Assembly: GCA_963576475.1 (NCBI GenBank)
Contig: OY754981.1
Coordinates: forward strand, 30,418,132 to 30,482,131
Length of the DNA stretch: 64,000 bases
Source: Molanna angustata
Taxonomy: Eukaryota > Arthropoda > Insecta > Trichoptera > Molannidae
Direction of reading: 5' to 3'
In this document: one piece after another, positions 37,760 through 49,601 of the stretch
Layout of the letters: each line of letters starts with the position of its first letter
How positions within the stretch are numbered: position 1 is the stretch's first letter
Notes under the pieces: generated by a model
Told to the model about the DNA's origin: nothing
The model's database searches: none
What the model saw: the letters and a program-made list of their open reading frames with translations, nothing else
Program-made: the position numbers and the translations under genes

Positions 37760-38030
37760 CGGCCAGTGGAGAAACATTTTTCGGCCTCAGATAGATATGT
37801 GATTCTTGGTCTGGGTTCGATTCCCAGTGGAGAAACATTTTTCGGCCTCAGATAGATATCTGATTCTTGGTCTGGGTTCGATTCCCAGTGGAGAATCATT
37901 TTTTATTCTCAGGATCTGTGAGACAAGTAACAAGTAGACAAGTCTAAAATATGTGGCAAATTGTTATTGGTTGTGTGTTAAAAATAATATTTGACAGAGT
38001 ACCTGTTAGTTGTTCTAGAAACAACATAGA
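37760..38030 (+). repeat. SINE family 2 with duplicated head
   Basis: GGGTTCGATTCCCAGTGGAG (box B) occurs twice at about 37806 and 37876, and CCAGTGGAGAAACATTTTTC occurs twice (about 37760 and 37825). A ~66-bp block is therefore duplicated in tandem. The body (CAGGATCTGTGAGAC, GTGGCAAATTGTTATTGG, TTTGACAGAGTACCTGTTAG) matches the copy at 9750. Confidence 0.75.
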
Positions 38031-39754
38031 ATAGACATTATATCAAATGAGTTGTTTTATCTTTTTTCAGAGTTGATAATACTACTCGTGTTAAAAACAC
38101 ATACTATTTGGTACATCACCAACAACTCGTTTAGTATTATAACTAATGACTTGTATGTATTGATTATATTTTACTAGTCAACTATTTCAGTTGTGATAAT
38201 ATTCCGACATACAGTTAACTTTACTATAAACACTACACTTACTGATCAAGTAAAAGATAACAAAAACTTGACACATCAAAGAACTATGTTTACTTAGTTT
38301 CTATTTCAACTAGTGAGGCTTTCAATAAATAATGGTATACTTTGATGTCTGTACTGCATACAAAAACAGTTAATAGTTGACCTCCAAATAGTTGAGATAC
38401 ATAACTTATATTATTATACAACCTTGATGGATTCAAAATAACATTAATGCATTCTTCGACGCCTTAATCACTTGATGCTGTAAAATGTTTAAGGACAAAA
38501 TTCTATCTAACTGTTCTTAGTGAACAACGCATGTGGAAGTGTCCGGAATGAGTAGACTTGAGGTGTGCTTGATGGCGTTTAGTAAATAATAAGAGGATAA
38601 CAATAAACACATTATATTGTGACTATCACAAATGAGCAAATCGTTTTTTTCAGCATTGAGAGGAACACAGAGATTGTGGAGATCGCATATGATGAGGAGA
38701 AAAAGGCTGAGAAATCATATTTTTCAAAGCAGGAAAACCACAAAAATCTCTTTCTAGTTTTCCTTCAACAACTTCTCAGTTCAAACTTTTAATTTATTTT
38801 GATGCATTTCATAACTTAAGTACACTTTACAAGGACGAGGTTTTCACCGCGGTGGGAAAAAAAAAACAGAATATATTCTATTTTTCGATGCGTTTTGTAT
38901 CGTTTTTTGTAAAACAGAAATCTGTAAAATTATTCATTACCAACGTCACACAAAGTCACACAGTACAAACATGGCTACGTTTTGTATTGTGTGACTTTGA
39001 AGTTTGCGGTATCTTTTGCTTATTCGGTATCTTTCGACCAAAGAGCAATGATTTAAAACAAAAACAAATAAGTGAGGGTCCAAAAAAATCAAATTGTGCT
39101 CAATTCAAGTAAAATGATGCCGGGTAATCAAAATGCAAAATCAAACAAAGAAAACGAGAGAAAGATAAAACACCGTTGAACGAAACGCGGAAATAAAATG
39201 TTGCTATTTTTCACATTAATGGCATAATTAGCTTTTTCGTAATTGCAATAACAGAAGTTGCAAACACAGGAGAAAATAATACTCGTGTAAAGCGATGTTT
39301 TGAGTAACCTGTATTTTGGATGCTGTTTCAAACATTGAAAATCGAACTGTGTTATACTGCCGAAAATTCATTCTGAAACCTTTCATTACTGTCTTTATCC
39401 AGTCTTCCAGAAATAAAATTTTTTGTTTTCAACAAAAGTTAAGTAAGAAATTTATCATTGCTAAAACATAAATACTGCCAAAGTTATGTTTTCTTTAATA
39501 TCTTTATTCGCTAAGTCGATACTATTTGACAGTGAAACAAAATACCTTATAAATTGGGAAAATTGTTGTACCAATTTAACAGTGTTCTCAAACAGTATTT
39601 GTAAATATTTATATGTAAATTCCTTCAAGTATTGCAGATTAAATTTAAAAATTAAAGTACATATTTTTTTTTTATAAAGTGAAAAATATGGGATAGTTAA
39701 AAGTATTTATAGTTCAAATATATAAGAATAAAAAAAACTCATTAAATTCCACAA
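38031..39754. other. Region between EHD exons B and A, no feature seen
   Basis: No EH-domain or linker exon like 20479-20649 or 19272-19474 could be found here, which matters for the shared-exon model. Confidence 0.5.
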
Positions 39755-39756
39755 TA

Positions 39757-40137
39757 CCCCCTATTCAGTAACTATTGTAACTAAAATAGGAACGTTCTAA
39801 AATTATAAGATTTACGGTCTTATTTCAGCGTTATAAAATATAAATTTGAATTAAATGGAATAGGAACGTACCTATATTGGCTGGAACGTTCTTAAAAAGT
39901 AACTGAATTAGACATAATTTGAATAATTATGAAAATTATGAAAATCTCATAATTTTCATAATAATTCATAATACGTCTGATTCAGTAACTTTTTAAGAAC
40001 GTTCTGGCCAAAATAGGTACGTTCTTATTCCATTTCGTCCAAGTTTATATTTTATAACGTTGAAATAAGACCGTAAATCTAAAATCTACAATTTTAGAAC
40101 GTTCCTATTCTAGTTACAATAGTTACTGAATAGGGGG
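39757..40137. mobile_element. 381-bp full-length palindrome (mariner-like MITE) with TA duplication
   Basis: CCCCCTATTCAGTAACTATT at left mirrors AATAGTTACTGAATAGGGGG at right, and the complementarity continues to the centre near 39947 (GAACGTTCT, AAGACCGTAAATCT and others). TA flanks both ends. It lies 88 bases past the donor of EHD exon A, so the pre-mRNA would carry a hairpin of nearly 190 bp per arm there. Confidence 0.9.
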
Positions 40138-40225
40138 TATTGAGTGAATATTGGCACAAATGATGCCTACTTTGGTTAACACAAATACAAATAATCACAA
40201 AATAAGTAATTTAAAAGAATCTTAC

Positions 40226-41450
40226 CTTTGATATTTGGTTCTGAGATGGTCTGTCTCTCTTCCTGTGGAATCATGTCCATCAAGTGAGCAATGTCATCAG
40301 CCAACATCTTATCAACAACCTCCAACAAACGAGGTTTAAGGGCGTTGAACTTTGTAAAGTCGTGGTGTAAAAGAGATTCTTGCATTTTTTTTATTTCGGG
40401 AAAATCTCCAGGAGATATCTGATGTTCCCTCTGTAGTTTATCGTAGATTTGTCCTAAATTCTTTATAAGTTCCTTCTTCTTGTTATCTTTACCGAACATC
40501 GAAGGCATATCCTTTCTCAATTCAGATATTATGTATGCGTGAACTTTGGCAAGTCTCGCGCGCTTGATCAGATCATTTAATTTACGGAGAGCAGCGTTTC
40601 TCGGTAAGCTTTGCATGTCCTTGAATAGGTCGTGTTCTTCGTCTTCGAATAATCTTCTGTTCACGTCGTAACGGAAAGGCTGGTCCCAGAACGATCCGAT
40701 GTACACTCGCGCCACTTCCGGAGTCTGCAAAACTTTTCCCAAGGACCACATGAGAGCTCCGTACACTCTCATCAGTTGCTGGTGATCCACCATGTCGGAT
40801 TTGTTCAAAACTATTCTAATTTTGTCGTCGTGTCCTCGCAACGCTTCAATAGATCTTCTAAACTCGTCTGATATGTCCAACTTGTGAGCGTCAAATAATA
40901 AGATTATTCTGTCTACTCTTTCTGCGAACCATTCCAGAACACCGGTGAAATCGTAACCACGGTCCACTCTCTGCTTCTCACCTGATAGAATACCTGGAGT
41001 ATCGATGATTGATATTCCATTCAGCACCGGTGAGTTCAACGTCGAACACTGAAATCTGTTTAAAAATGCGTTGCCGAACTTACTCAACGGTCTAAACTGC
41101 TTTTTAGGGTCCACAACTAAGGCATTTCCTGGTATGATACCTTCTTTGTCATCGTACATAACCGCGATAAATCTATCCGTCGTAGGCTCGGGACCTATTC
41201 GTATTCCTGGAAAATCGCGCTCTAGAAGATATTTGATGAACGTTGTCTTACCCGTGGAGTATTGTCCGACAAGGAGAATCATTGGCTTTGCGTCGAAGTC
41301 CGGATCTTCCAATTGCGGTGAATGGAAGTCGTGAAATTGATAATGTGCCTCCAACGGGAGCAATTTTGATCTGTATATTTTTTTGAGTCCCTCCACGACA
41401 TTGTCGATACTTTCGGGTTTTTGATTTTCTCTTGATAACCAACTAAACAT
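40226..41450 (-). CDS. Past1: EHD/Past1 first coding exon A (ATPase and helical domains)
   Basis: ATG at 41450 (MFSWLSRENQKPESIDNVVE). The donor CAAAG|GTAAG at 40226 leaves phase 1. It encodes 408 residues: N-terminal helix, dynamin-like G domain with P-loop GQYSTGKT (62-69), PEPTTDRF (88-95), DTPG (150-153) and NKSD (216-219), then the helical membrane-binding region. Joined to 20479-20649 and 19272-19474 it gives 1599 nt, a 532-residue protein, the normal EHD length. Compared with exon B its N- and C-terminal parts look closer to the conserved EHD sequence (EAHYQFHDFHSP, MIPQEE), so A is probably the ancestral copy. EHD proteins work in endocytic recycling and membrane tubulation. Confidence 0.95.
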
Positions 41451-41459
41451 ATTGAAAAA

Positions 41460-42650
41460 CTTTCGAACCCTGCTCTAATTTTGACAAATGTTTGACGTGA
41501 CTCAACTGAGTTCCTAATATAACGCTACTAACTTCATGTTGATAATTATATTTCTAGACTGATCCAAAGAGATCCAGAATACACAACATTTCAATGTGTA
41601 TATGTGACTAACTTCATTGGATGTCTTGTGAAATTGTCTTCATTGATACAAAATGCAATAATTCATCAATAAATATTACTTTTCAATGAAAGAATTGATT
41701 AATTGTTACCTTTAGCTGATTATAAAACAACCATTGTTTCTACGAATAATGAGGACTTAAAAAAATAAATCTACCATCTTCGATGTATGTAATATGTTTT
41801 ATTTATTTATGTCTTTTTGTGAAAATGTTAATAAAATGTTACATTGTTATTAACTACCATTTTTTTTTTAATAATTAAATTTTTTATTACATAACCATAT
41901 GGACTGTAGACTAATATTTTACATATTCATTAATGAATAGAATAATAAATTAAGCTTGAATTGTTTTTAAAATGCTTTACTTTCAGAAATGACCATGACT
42001 GTTTATTGTCATGCACTCATTCAATAAATACCTATTTAATATTTTATAATTTCCTGGAAATCAAAGATATTTTTAATAATCGCCGCTTCATATTACATAG
42101 GTATCCGTTGAAATTTTGTACATCATCCTGGCGATTTTTTTTTAAATTCCTCTTGTGATACCTACATACTGAATGTAAATATTTTTCAACATTTATTAAA
42201 CGTCATTTAAAAAGGAGCATAATCCATAATCGACCACAGTGAATGATTAAAAGATATTTTGTTGCAAGTTGTACTCCACAATAAATGGCATGAGATTAAA
42301 TAAACCTATGTACTATATATTATTATACTTATTACCATTTAGTATGTACAATAGAAATATACTATAATAATATAGATAATACGTCACCACAACTATATAT
42401 TCGTCATTATTATTACCTTGATACCCGTATATACATTAAATTTACTATTTTTCGATAGGTATTCATATGGAATTTTATTTATTGTTTTCAATATTAAACT
42501 ATCTGTAATAATTGAAGAATAATCTTATCAATTCCTAAGGCTGTCAAAAAGTCGAAGACTATTTCCGATTATTTTTTATAATAATTCATCATCATCGTCG
42601 TCTTCCTAATTGCTAAGTGAGGATCGTCTGTCATCAATGTTCCGAAGACG
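41460..42650. other. Intergenic region between the EHD gene and the Ig-receptor gene
   Basis: Should contain the promoter of EHD exon A. No specific core-promoter element could be assigned with confidence. Confidence 0.4.
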
Positions 42651-42656
42651 TATTCT

Positions 42657-42900
42657 TCAATTATTTGGACACATTTCCAGGAGATAATTAGATTGCCTTG
42701 AAAAGTTTATTGTGACGGTCAGCGTGGAGGGACGTGAATCTCGGAGACTAGATGAAGTGATCTTGTTAATATCCACATCGGGGTCTTCAGTGGCTGGTGC
42801 TCTATGGTCTGCCCAGAGCAGATTACCAGTCGGGCCACACGAAGAACAATTGATTACAGCCATCAGAGTGGAATAAATTGTTTTCTGACATTCGTGAAGT
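42657..42900 (-). other. Unidentified coding-like patch
   Basis: The minus-strand frame reads MAVINCSSCGPTGNLLWADH, then RAPATEDPDVDINKI and SSSLRDSRPSTLTVTI, ending at 42657. Its base composition is richer in GC than the flanks, which suggests present or past coding. It lies downstream of the receptor stop at 43116, so it is not part of that gene. No family recognised. It may be a transposon fragment. Confidence 0.35.
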
Positions 42901-43115
42901 GCAGAGTCTTTGGGGGCTTTCCCTTGTTATTTTCATATAGAAAAACGACGATTTATAAATTAAAATTTGTATTATTAATGATATTTATACCTAAGTAGGT
43001 ATGTACTGTTTGTTGTGATTTTATATAAATAAAAAGTCAATTCAGATGAGAGATAACATTATTCTTATAAAACTAAAAATAATATAAATTTTAATTAATT
43101 TAACACGAGTATAGG

Positions 43116-43297
43116 TTATATGAAGACTTGTGGTTTTTCAGATACATCAAATCTGAATGAATCTCTGATGGATCTTCTTCGACTGGAAAAATTTGAACAG
43201 ATGCGAGTCCTAAATACTAACGATGCAAATATTAAAGCAAGTCCACATATGGTCAGTACATAAAAGGTCCATGAAAGCAATGACCAATGTTTGATAT
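43116..43297 (-). CDS. Ig-domain receptor, exon 12: transmembrane helix and cytoplasmic tail
   Basis: Acceptor TTTTATTGCAG above 43297, phase 1, matching the donor at 45744. The frame reads IKHWSLLSWTF, a hydrophobic helix of ~22 residues (about 655-677: SWTFYVLTICGLALIFASLV), a basic stop-transfer FRTRICSNFSSRRRSIRDS and the end DVSEKPQVFI, TAA at 43118-43116. The tail is about 31 residues with no tyrosine, so no ITAM/ITIM. The last residues V-F-I would fit a class II PDZ ligand, which is inference. This exon turns the upstream Ig exons into a type I membrane protein. Confidence 0.82.
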
Positions 43298-43402
43298 CTG
43301 CAATAAAAACATCGATTAAATTAATGCTATGATTTGTAAGAATAAAGTTTATTTTAGCTAACTTTAAGAAAGATTAGGTTATAAATTCGACATGATTTTT
43401 CC

Positions 43403-44323
43403 AGCTGTCATTTTGTTCAAGAGAATTTATTTCTCTTAACATATCGACAAAGTATCAAGTCAAGATACGCGAGATTTGTATGCAGGGTCTATATTTTTCA
43501 CGGTTTTTCCAACTTTCAAAAAACACCAACTTAGAGGCTTCGCAGCATATATATATGTTCTAAACATGGATTCACTCAGAATTCGGAGTAGAACATTTAG
43601 TGTGTCTGTGTGTGTACCTTTATAACTTTTGATCCGCTTATTAACAGAGCCCAAAATTTCATAATATATAGATAGTTATAGGCCCACAAAACTTTTATAC
43701 TTAGAATTTTGAATTTTTGTTTCATTCAGGGGTTATGAACTTTTAACTTTTGAATTTTTACTTTGTTTTTCCATATATCTCAAAAGCCATAAAAGCTAGA
43801 ATGCTGAAAATTGGTATAAATATAGACAAATATAAAATCTCAAATGACTTTTTTTTTAAATTAAAGGTTTTTCAAATATTTTTTATAAAGATTTTTTAAT
43901 GATATATTTATGTGTTTAACTGCCTATTTTTTTTTTTTAAATAACGAAAAAAGCTGAAACACTCCTACTAGATATTTAAATTTTCTATAAAAAATATGAA
44001 CATTGCAGAAGGACATCTAAAAGTTTTTTTAACAATTTTTATAAAAATTAAATTTAGCCTCAACATCGTTTCACACAATTTGTATGGCGGTATACACCAC
44101 ATAATATCTACAGGGACAATGGTGTTATCATACTCTGGGTAAAAACAGACTGACCTCCATACTATCCTATCCTGACATGCATACCTACATGTTTTATATA
44201 GAAAACAAAATATCTTAAAACATTTATTAATTTGTGTTTAAGTATTTATAGTTTGGTACGTATTCTTCAATTATACATACGATCGCCATCGACAGTTGGA
44301 TCTCGTGTGTTACATGCAACTAG
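43403..44323 (-). repeat. Repeat family A, inverted copy
   Basis: Runs from TCCAGCTGTCATTTTGTTC to ACATGCAACTAG and keeps most internal blocks, including the (GT)n-associated GAGTAGAACATTTAGTGTG. It lies in the last intron of the receptor gene. Confidence 0.85.
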
Positions 44324-44644
44324 TTTTATGTATGTTCAACGATAAGTCTCTACCACGTCGTCAGATTTCATTAATTTTTCATTAGAAAGGGGGTACCTTA
44401 TGAATTTGTTCAATCCATGAAAAAAATCATCAACTTCAATTTGCAAAGGCATCAATCTGTCGTACAGACTGCAGACTATGGGCGAATAATTATTTACCAC
44501 GAGAGAGAAATGAAAGATGATCATCTTTACTACGCTGGAAAACCAAGGCTTCAGAAAAGTAAGAATGGAAGAGATTGCTGTATTCAGCCATGGCCCATCC
44601 AGGGCTGTCCGGCTTATGATAATAATGATGAATTCTTTTCAGAT

Positions 44645-45650
44645 TTGCCCCCCTGATCAACCGGCGGAATCAAAAACATCCATGTTAACCCATATCATGT
44701 ATTTTGTTCGATGATAAAACTGACCTAGTTGAAATGATAAAATTCAGAGTACCTACAAGGTTTGCTTCACGTCAAAATGCACCTTTTCATATAGAGAATC
44801 TTCGAAATAACTTTATCATTAACTCACCAATACATAGATTGCACCGCCTTGGAAACCAATATAGTGCTGTTGATATATTTAATGTACACACTATAGATGG
44901 TTTCAAAAGGATGCTTAACGCATATTATAATTTTTGATTTTTACTTTGCTTTGTTTATTTTTGTTGTTTAAATTGAATATGTAATACTGTTTATTTTTTT
45001 TCTTTTATGTCTAGTTTTTTTTTATCATTTACCTCTATTTTCTTTTATTATGTTGTATTTTGTTGTTTTATATTGTTCTTCCTTTAACTACTTACGTTTT
45101 TTTATTATGTACCTGTATAATCGATGTATTTACACTTATTGTTATTTTGTTATGCCTACATTGTTCCATTTATCCTGTATTTTTTTGTAAATGCCCTATT
45201 AAGGGCTTATATATAATAAATAAATAAATAAATAAATAAAGAGAGAATTTTAAAGATTGTATAAATTCTGGGTTCTGCTTCTTTTTTGTTTTCGTTTTTT
45301 TTTGTTTTTGCTTAATCTGATGCGTGTTTTTCTTTAATTTTATTTTTATTGTACTTCACTAACTATATATCTTGTAAATTTATATATTTTTTGTTGTAGT
45401 TATATATAGGTACCTATTTATAATTATGTATGTATGTATTGTGCTTCGTGGTTAATGAACATATGTTTTAATAATTTGTAATTGTGTATGTAAAAGCTCA
45501 TTAATGGCTTTTATATAAATAAATAAATAAATAATTATCTTATGGATTTCTATAATATCTTAAGATGCGATAGAACTATATAAGATAATTATATCCATGA
45601 TATGGGTTTACATTGGATGGTTATGATTCCGCCGGTTGACGAGACTTGCC
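44645..45650. mobile_element. GGGGCAA-family MITE split by LINE 3' ends
   Basis: One arm (TTGCCCCCCTGATCAACCGG, GGCGGAATCAAAAAC, AACCCATATCATG) lies at 44645-44700. The rest of the palindrome and the other arm (ATAATTATCTTATGG...CCATGATATGGG, GATTCCGCCGG, GACTTGCC) lies at 45530-45650. The ~830 bp between are LINE 3' sequence with AATA tails. Confidence 0.72.
44701..45535 (+). pseudogene. LINE 3' ends (two AATA-tailed tails)
   Basis: A plus-strand frame to 44937 reads FRVPTRFASRQNAPFHIENL, PIHRLHRLGNQYSAVDIF and a GFKRML tail, the C-terminal pattern of Jockey/CR1-like ORF2. The 3' part ends TTAAGGGCTTATATA with (AATA)n at about 45215-45240. A second similar end, CATTAATGGCTTTTATATAA with (AATA)n, follows at 45500-45535, so two LINE tails seem to lie in series. 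Confidence 0.75.
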
Positions 45651-45743
45651 TCCCAGATCCAATGACTTTAAAAAAATTATGAATTATGGTCGAAACGAAT
45701 TCAAATAATCATTCAAAACAAAAAAAAAAACGTCGATACTTAC

Positions 45744-45935
45744 ATACGTAAATAATGTCATAAGGTTGTAATAAAAATTTATCAGAAAATTCTTTTTCAA
45801 TGTCAGTGGGTTTCGCAGCACATGTCCACAATCCTTTATCGTTTGGTGATACAGTTTTGATTTTTAATAAACAAATACCTTTGTCCAAATCAATTCCGTT
45901 GTTAAGGTAATTTTTATTATTTTGTGGATTTATTC
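45744..45935 (-). CDS. Ig-domain receptor, exon 11: second half of Ig domain 6
   Basis: 192 nt, phase 1 to 1. Acceptor TTTTTTCAG above 45935; donor T|GTAAGT below 45744 (an alternative GTATGT lies five bases earlier). It reads INPQNNKNYLNNGIDLDKG, then ICLLKIKTVSPNDKGLWTCA with the third and fourth domain cysteines and the D-x-G-x-W-x-C F-strand signature, then ends FLLQPYDIIYV. Confidence 0.85.
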
Positions 45936-46019
45936 CTGAAAAAATAAACATATAAACAATATAATTATGAAATGGGACATAGTTCCCGCTCTACATTAGG
46001 TAGGCATATAATCACATAT

Positions 46020-46500
46020 TTAGACAACATGAGCCCGTCACGTGGGTATGCAGATGGCAAATTTGTGTATTTTTGCTTGGTTGGTATATGTGAAAACTGC
46101 GCCCCTCCACGTCGAAAATGTTCAAGAAGTTTGGCGGCATAACCACTACTTCAATAAACTACATAGCAGATACATAGCTCACAACATAAAACAGATTAAC
46201 CAGGTTCAAAATGCCCGACATAATACATTATTTAATATTTTAAGACTAATCTTACTGTTCTGAATAAAACTAAAAAATACAGTTTATTTGCGTTTTCCAA
46301 CCAATTGGGCGGTGACACAGTAGGAGTTAATATTCGATACTTGATAAAAATAATCGATAACTTTGTTATCTACCGCATAATATATTTTATGAGAACAGGC
46401 GCGTTGTGGGCAAACTACCAACCTGCTATTAAATTCTTGGAGGCATGAATAAAATGGAGACTCTTGTATGCAAAAATTGACTGACAAAGTTTTTTAGGTA
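46020..46500. other. Short unidentified frames in intron
   Basis: A plus-strand frame (46042-46263) and a minus-strand frame (46487-46284) of 67-73 codons have no recognisable motif and no exon-like splice setting in the receptor model. Probably transposon pieces. Confidence 0.25.
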
Positions 46501-46877
46501 TTATAGTATTACGAAGAATTTAGTCACAGTGATGACAATACAAAAATACAATAAACAAGTTAATAGAAATGTGGATGATAAAAAATTCGTTAATCATTTT
46601 TATAAAAATAACAGTCACAAGATTCCCGCAAAAATATTTTGTGATAAAAAGGGCTTGATCGTATGGCAATAATGTTTATGTTTACGAACATATTACCCGT
46701 ATCGAGTACCAGAAAATGCAGTGTGAACAATTTAAGAGGTATGCAAGTAAAGTTGAAGCAATTTAAAAAATTTAATGTTCATTGTATTGGCAATCCTACT
46801 GGATTTTTCAAAAGCTTAAATTTTGGTAGATGATTCGTCATTCATTTTCGATATTTAGCTAAAGGCGGATTCTTCTT

Positions 46878-47081
46878 GATAGTGATGAGCAAATGCAATA
46901 CCAGGACCTAGACCGGGGTGGTATTGTATCCCCGGTTTTGCATTTACAGATGTCGTCATGACCTTAGTCTATGGTTTTTCGAGGTCTTGGTCTTGCAGCT
47001 ACACGGGCGGTCTTGGTCTTGGTCTAGCAAGTCTCGCAAGACCAAGACTGCGAAACCAGCAAGACTTTTCTCATCACTACT
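46878..47081. mobile_element. Short hAT-like MITE
   Basis: TAGTGATGAG at left and CTCATCACTA at right are inverted. Flanks CTTCTTGA and CTTGTTGG agree at 6 of 8 positions, compatible with an aged 8-bp duplication. Internally rich in GGTCTTGGTCTTG repeats and their complements. Confidence 0.6.
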
Positions 47082-47232
47082 TGTTGGTAGACAGCAAATT
47101 TATGAATGAATTCGTCATACATCCATTCCTTACTTCCTCCAAAATTCATACAACGATTCCTTTGTTGTTATTTTTTTGTGTTGTAGGTATTTAGATGATT
47201 AAATTGATGAATATATATTACAAAACAATTAC

Positions 47233-47358
47233 CAATTCCATCTGGTCTTACAAATCTGCAATATTCAACTGGTGTTTCCTTGTAAGTTTTGCATCCAATG
47301 TTAATATTTATATCGTCCTCCAAATATGTTATTGTATTCAATGGAACCAACAATGAAT
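47233..47358 (-). CDS. Ig-domain receptor, exon 10: first half of Ig domain 6
   Basis: 126 nt, phase 1 to 1. Acceptor CTCTCAG above 47358; donor G|GTAATT below 47233. It reads LVPLNTITYLEDDININIGC and KTYKETPVEYCRFVRPDGIG: first (INIGC) and second (EYCRF) domain cysteines. Confidence 0.85.
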
Positions 47359-47454
47359 CTGAGAGTTAAGAAAATGTTATTTACACAAAAAAAAATAGGT
47401 AAAATTTACAACGTATAATTCCCCAAGTATAAAATTTTTAAATTCCGTTAGTTA

Positions 47455-47715
47455 AAACTAAATAATTAGGGTTATATTACGGGAATTATTCAAGGAAGGT
47501 ATATAAAAAAATAAATAACTAGGTTTATATTACGGGAATTATTCAAGAAAGATATATATAAAAAATTAAATAATTATGCTAATATTACGGGAATTATTCG
47601 AGAAAGATATATAAAAAACTAAATAATTAGGCTACTATTACGGGAATTATTCAAGAAATATATATAAAAAACTAAGTAATTAGGCTATTATTACGGGAAT
47701 TGTTCCAGAAATTCC
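47455..47715. repeat. Tandem repeat, ~60-bp unit, about 4-5 copies
   Basis: Each unit contains ATTACGGGAATTATTC followed by A-rich ATATAAAAAACTAAATAATTA. Copies are imperfect. Intronic in the receptor gene. Confidence 0.9.
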
Positions 47716-47960
47716 TACAAATAAAAAAGATGAGGTCCCGTAAGTAGTATTCTCGCAGTACGGGATCGTACCTTTATAAACACTTATATTTTTAATAGCT
47801 CTCGTAATACGACCCTTTTGTTCCACGTTAGTATATTTTCTTTCTACAAGTCAATCGTTTCGGCTGACTAGGTTTTTACTATGACATAATATATGCATAT
47901 TCTTGTGTGATGAGGCTTCAAACTAATAAATGACAAAAACATTTAAAATGAATTACTTAC

Positions 47961-48125
47961 TATAAACAGTAACGTTAAATTTCTTTTGAATGTCTGTTCC
48001 ATTTGAAGTTCCCATATTGCATGTCCATAATCCATTATCAGTTTTATTGGAATTTAATATTCTGATGCCGCATTCACCAAAGTTCAAACCACGTCCAAAA
48101 TATTCATAATCAGGTGTGGGTTTAT
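47961..48125 (-). CDS. Ig-domain receptor, exon 9: second half of Ig domain 5
   Basis: 165 nt, phase 1 to 1. Acceptor TTTTAAG above 48125; donor A|GTAAGT below 47961. It reads DYEYFGRGLNFGECGIRI and NSNKTDNGLWTCNMGTSNG: third and fourth cysteines with the D-x-G-x-W-x-C signature, ending FNVTVY. Confidence 0.87.
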
Positions 48126-48780
48126 CTTAAAATGGAAATGAAATAAAATTTAAATTGTCTTTTTACTTTCTTTGATATCGTATTTGCTTCATATATTTCA
48201 TTAAATACATAAAAAAAATGGATATATTCATTATCTTTATTATGTTTTTTTATTTTTGTCATGTCATAACCTTATTCCCGTAGTACACATTGTATTTATT
48301 AAAATCAACTATGGTTGGTTGGAAGAAATTGCCGTTCGTCATGAAGCCAGCCAGTGTACAAATTATGTGTACAAGAAATTACAAAAAAATAAATAAATAA
48401 ATATGAATTATGTTAAAAAATGAATGTGTCTTTGTGCTAATAACATAATATACCTACCTCCTCATAATACATATGTTCCCTATACTAAGCAAATGCATGT
48501 GATTTAGTTGAACGAAATACATCGACACAGAAAATCAAGATTATTTTACAAAAAAAAAAACCGCGAAAGTTCAGTAATTACAATGAAACATAAATATTCA
48601 TAATAAACATTAGCCGATATTTTATTTGTTATGAATCTAAGTTATTATGACACCCTTTTACTAAAATTTACTTGTCAGTAACTACAGTTAGAGCTCTAAA
48701 ACTTTCAGAATTTGTGTATTCCCGGTGAAAATGTATGTCAAAACTATTTCCAGCTTGATTCATTTGATATTTGAATAATT

Positions 48781-49100
<320 letters not shown>

Positions 49101-49259
49101 TAGATAAAATTTACCAATTTTGTATTTCATACAACCTAAACAATAATTATTGCCTAAAACCAGGAGTGTTTTTGTGAATTTCTTTTGAAAAGGAAATTTC
49201 AACGTGAAGAAAACTTTAAAAAGGGTATAAAAAAATAAGATGTTTACACAATAATTTTG

Positions 49260-49395
49260 TATTAAGGATCATATCATGGGAGTTATTTAAGATAAACATA
49301 AGAAAAAGTTGAGTTTTTGTAAGCAGTATTCTCGCAGTACGGTACCTTACCTTTTCTTATATATTTTTCTCAAATAACTCCCGTTATACGACTCC
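49260..49395. mobile_element. Small inverted-repeat element
   Basis: GATCATATCATGGGAGTTATTT near 49267 is mirrored by AAATAACTCCCGTTATACGA near 49372. The centre has GTAGCAGTATTCTCGCAGTACGG-like sequence that also occurs near 47742-47765, so a relative sits there. Confidence 0.6.
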
Positions 49396-49601
49396 GCAAA
49401 ATTTTGATTTTAGACTTGTAAGACTTGGCTTTGAAGAGTTGCTCATTACTACCAATCTGTCAAAAACCCATCTAAATAATAACTACAATTTACATTTGAG
49501 ACTTGAACAAAAATAAAGTAAGATGGCTTCATTTTATGGTTAAAATTAATTACGACGTTTGTATATTTGTGTAAAAGAAAAGTAAAATAAAATTAACTCA
49601 C

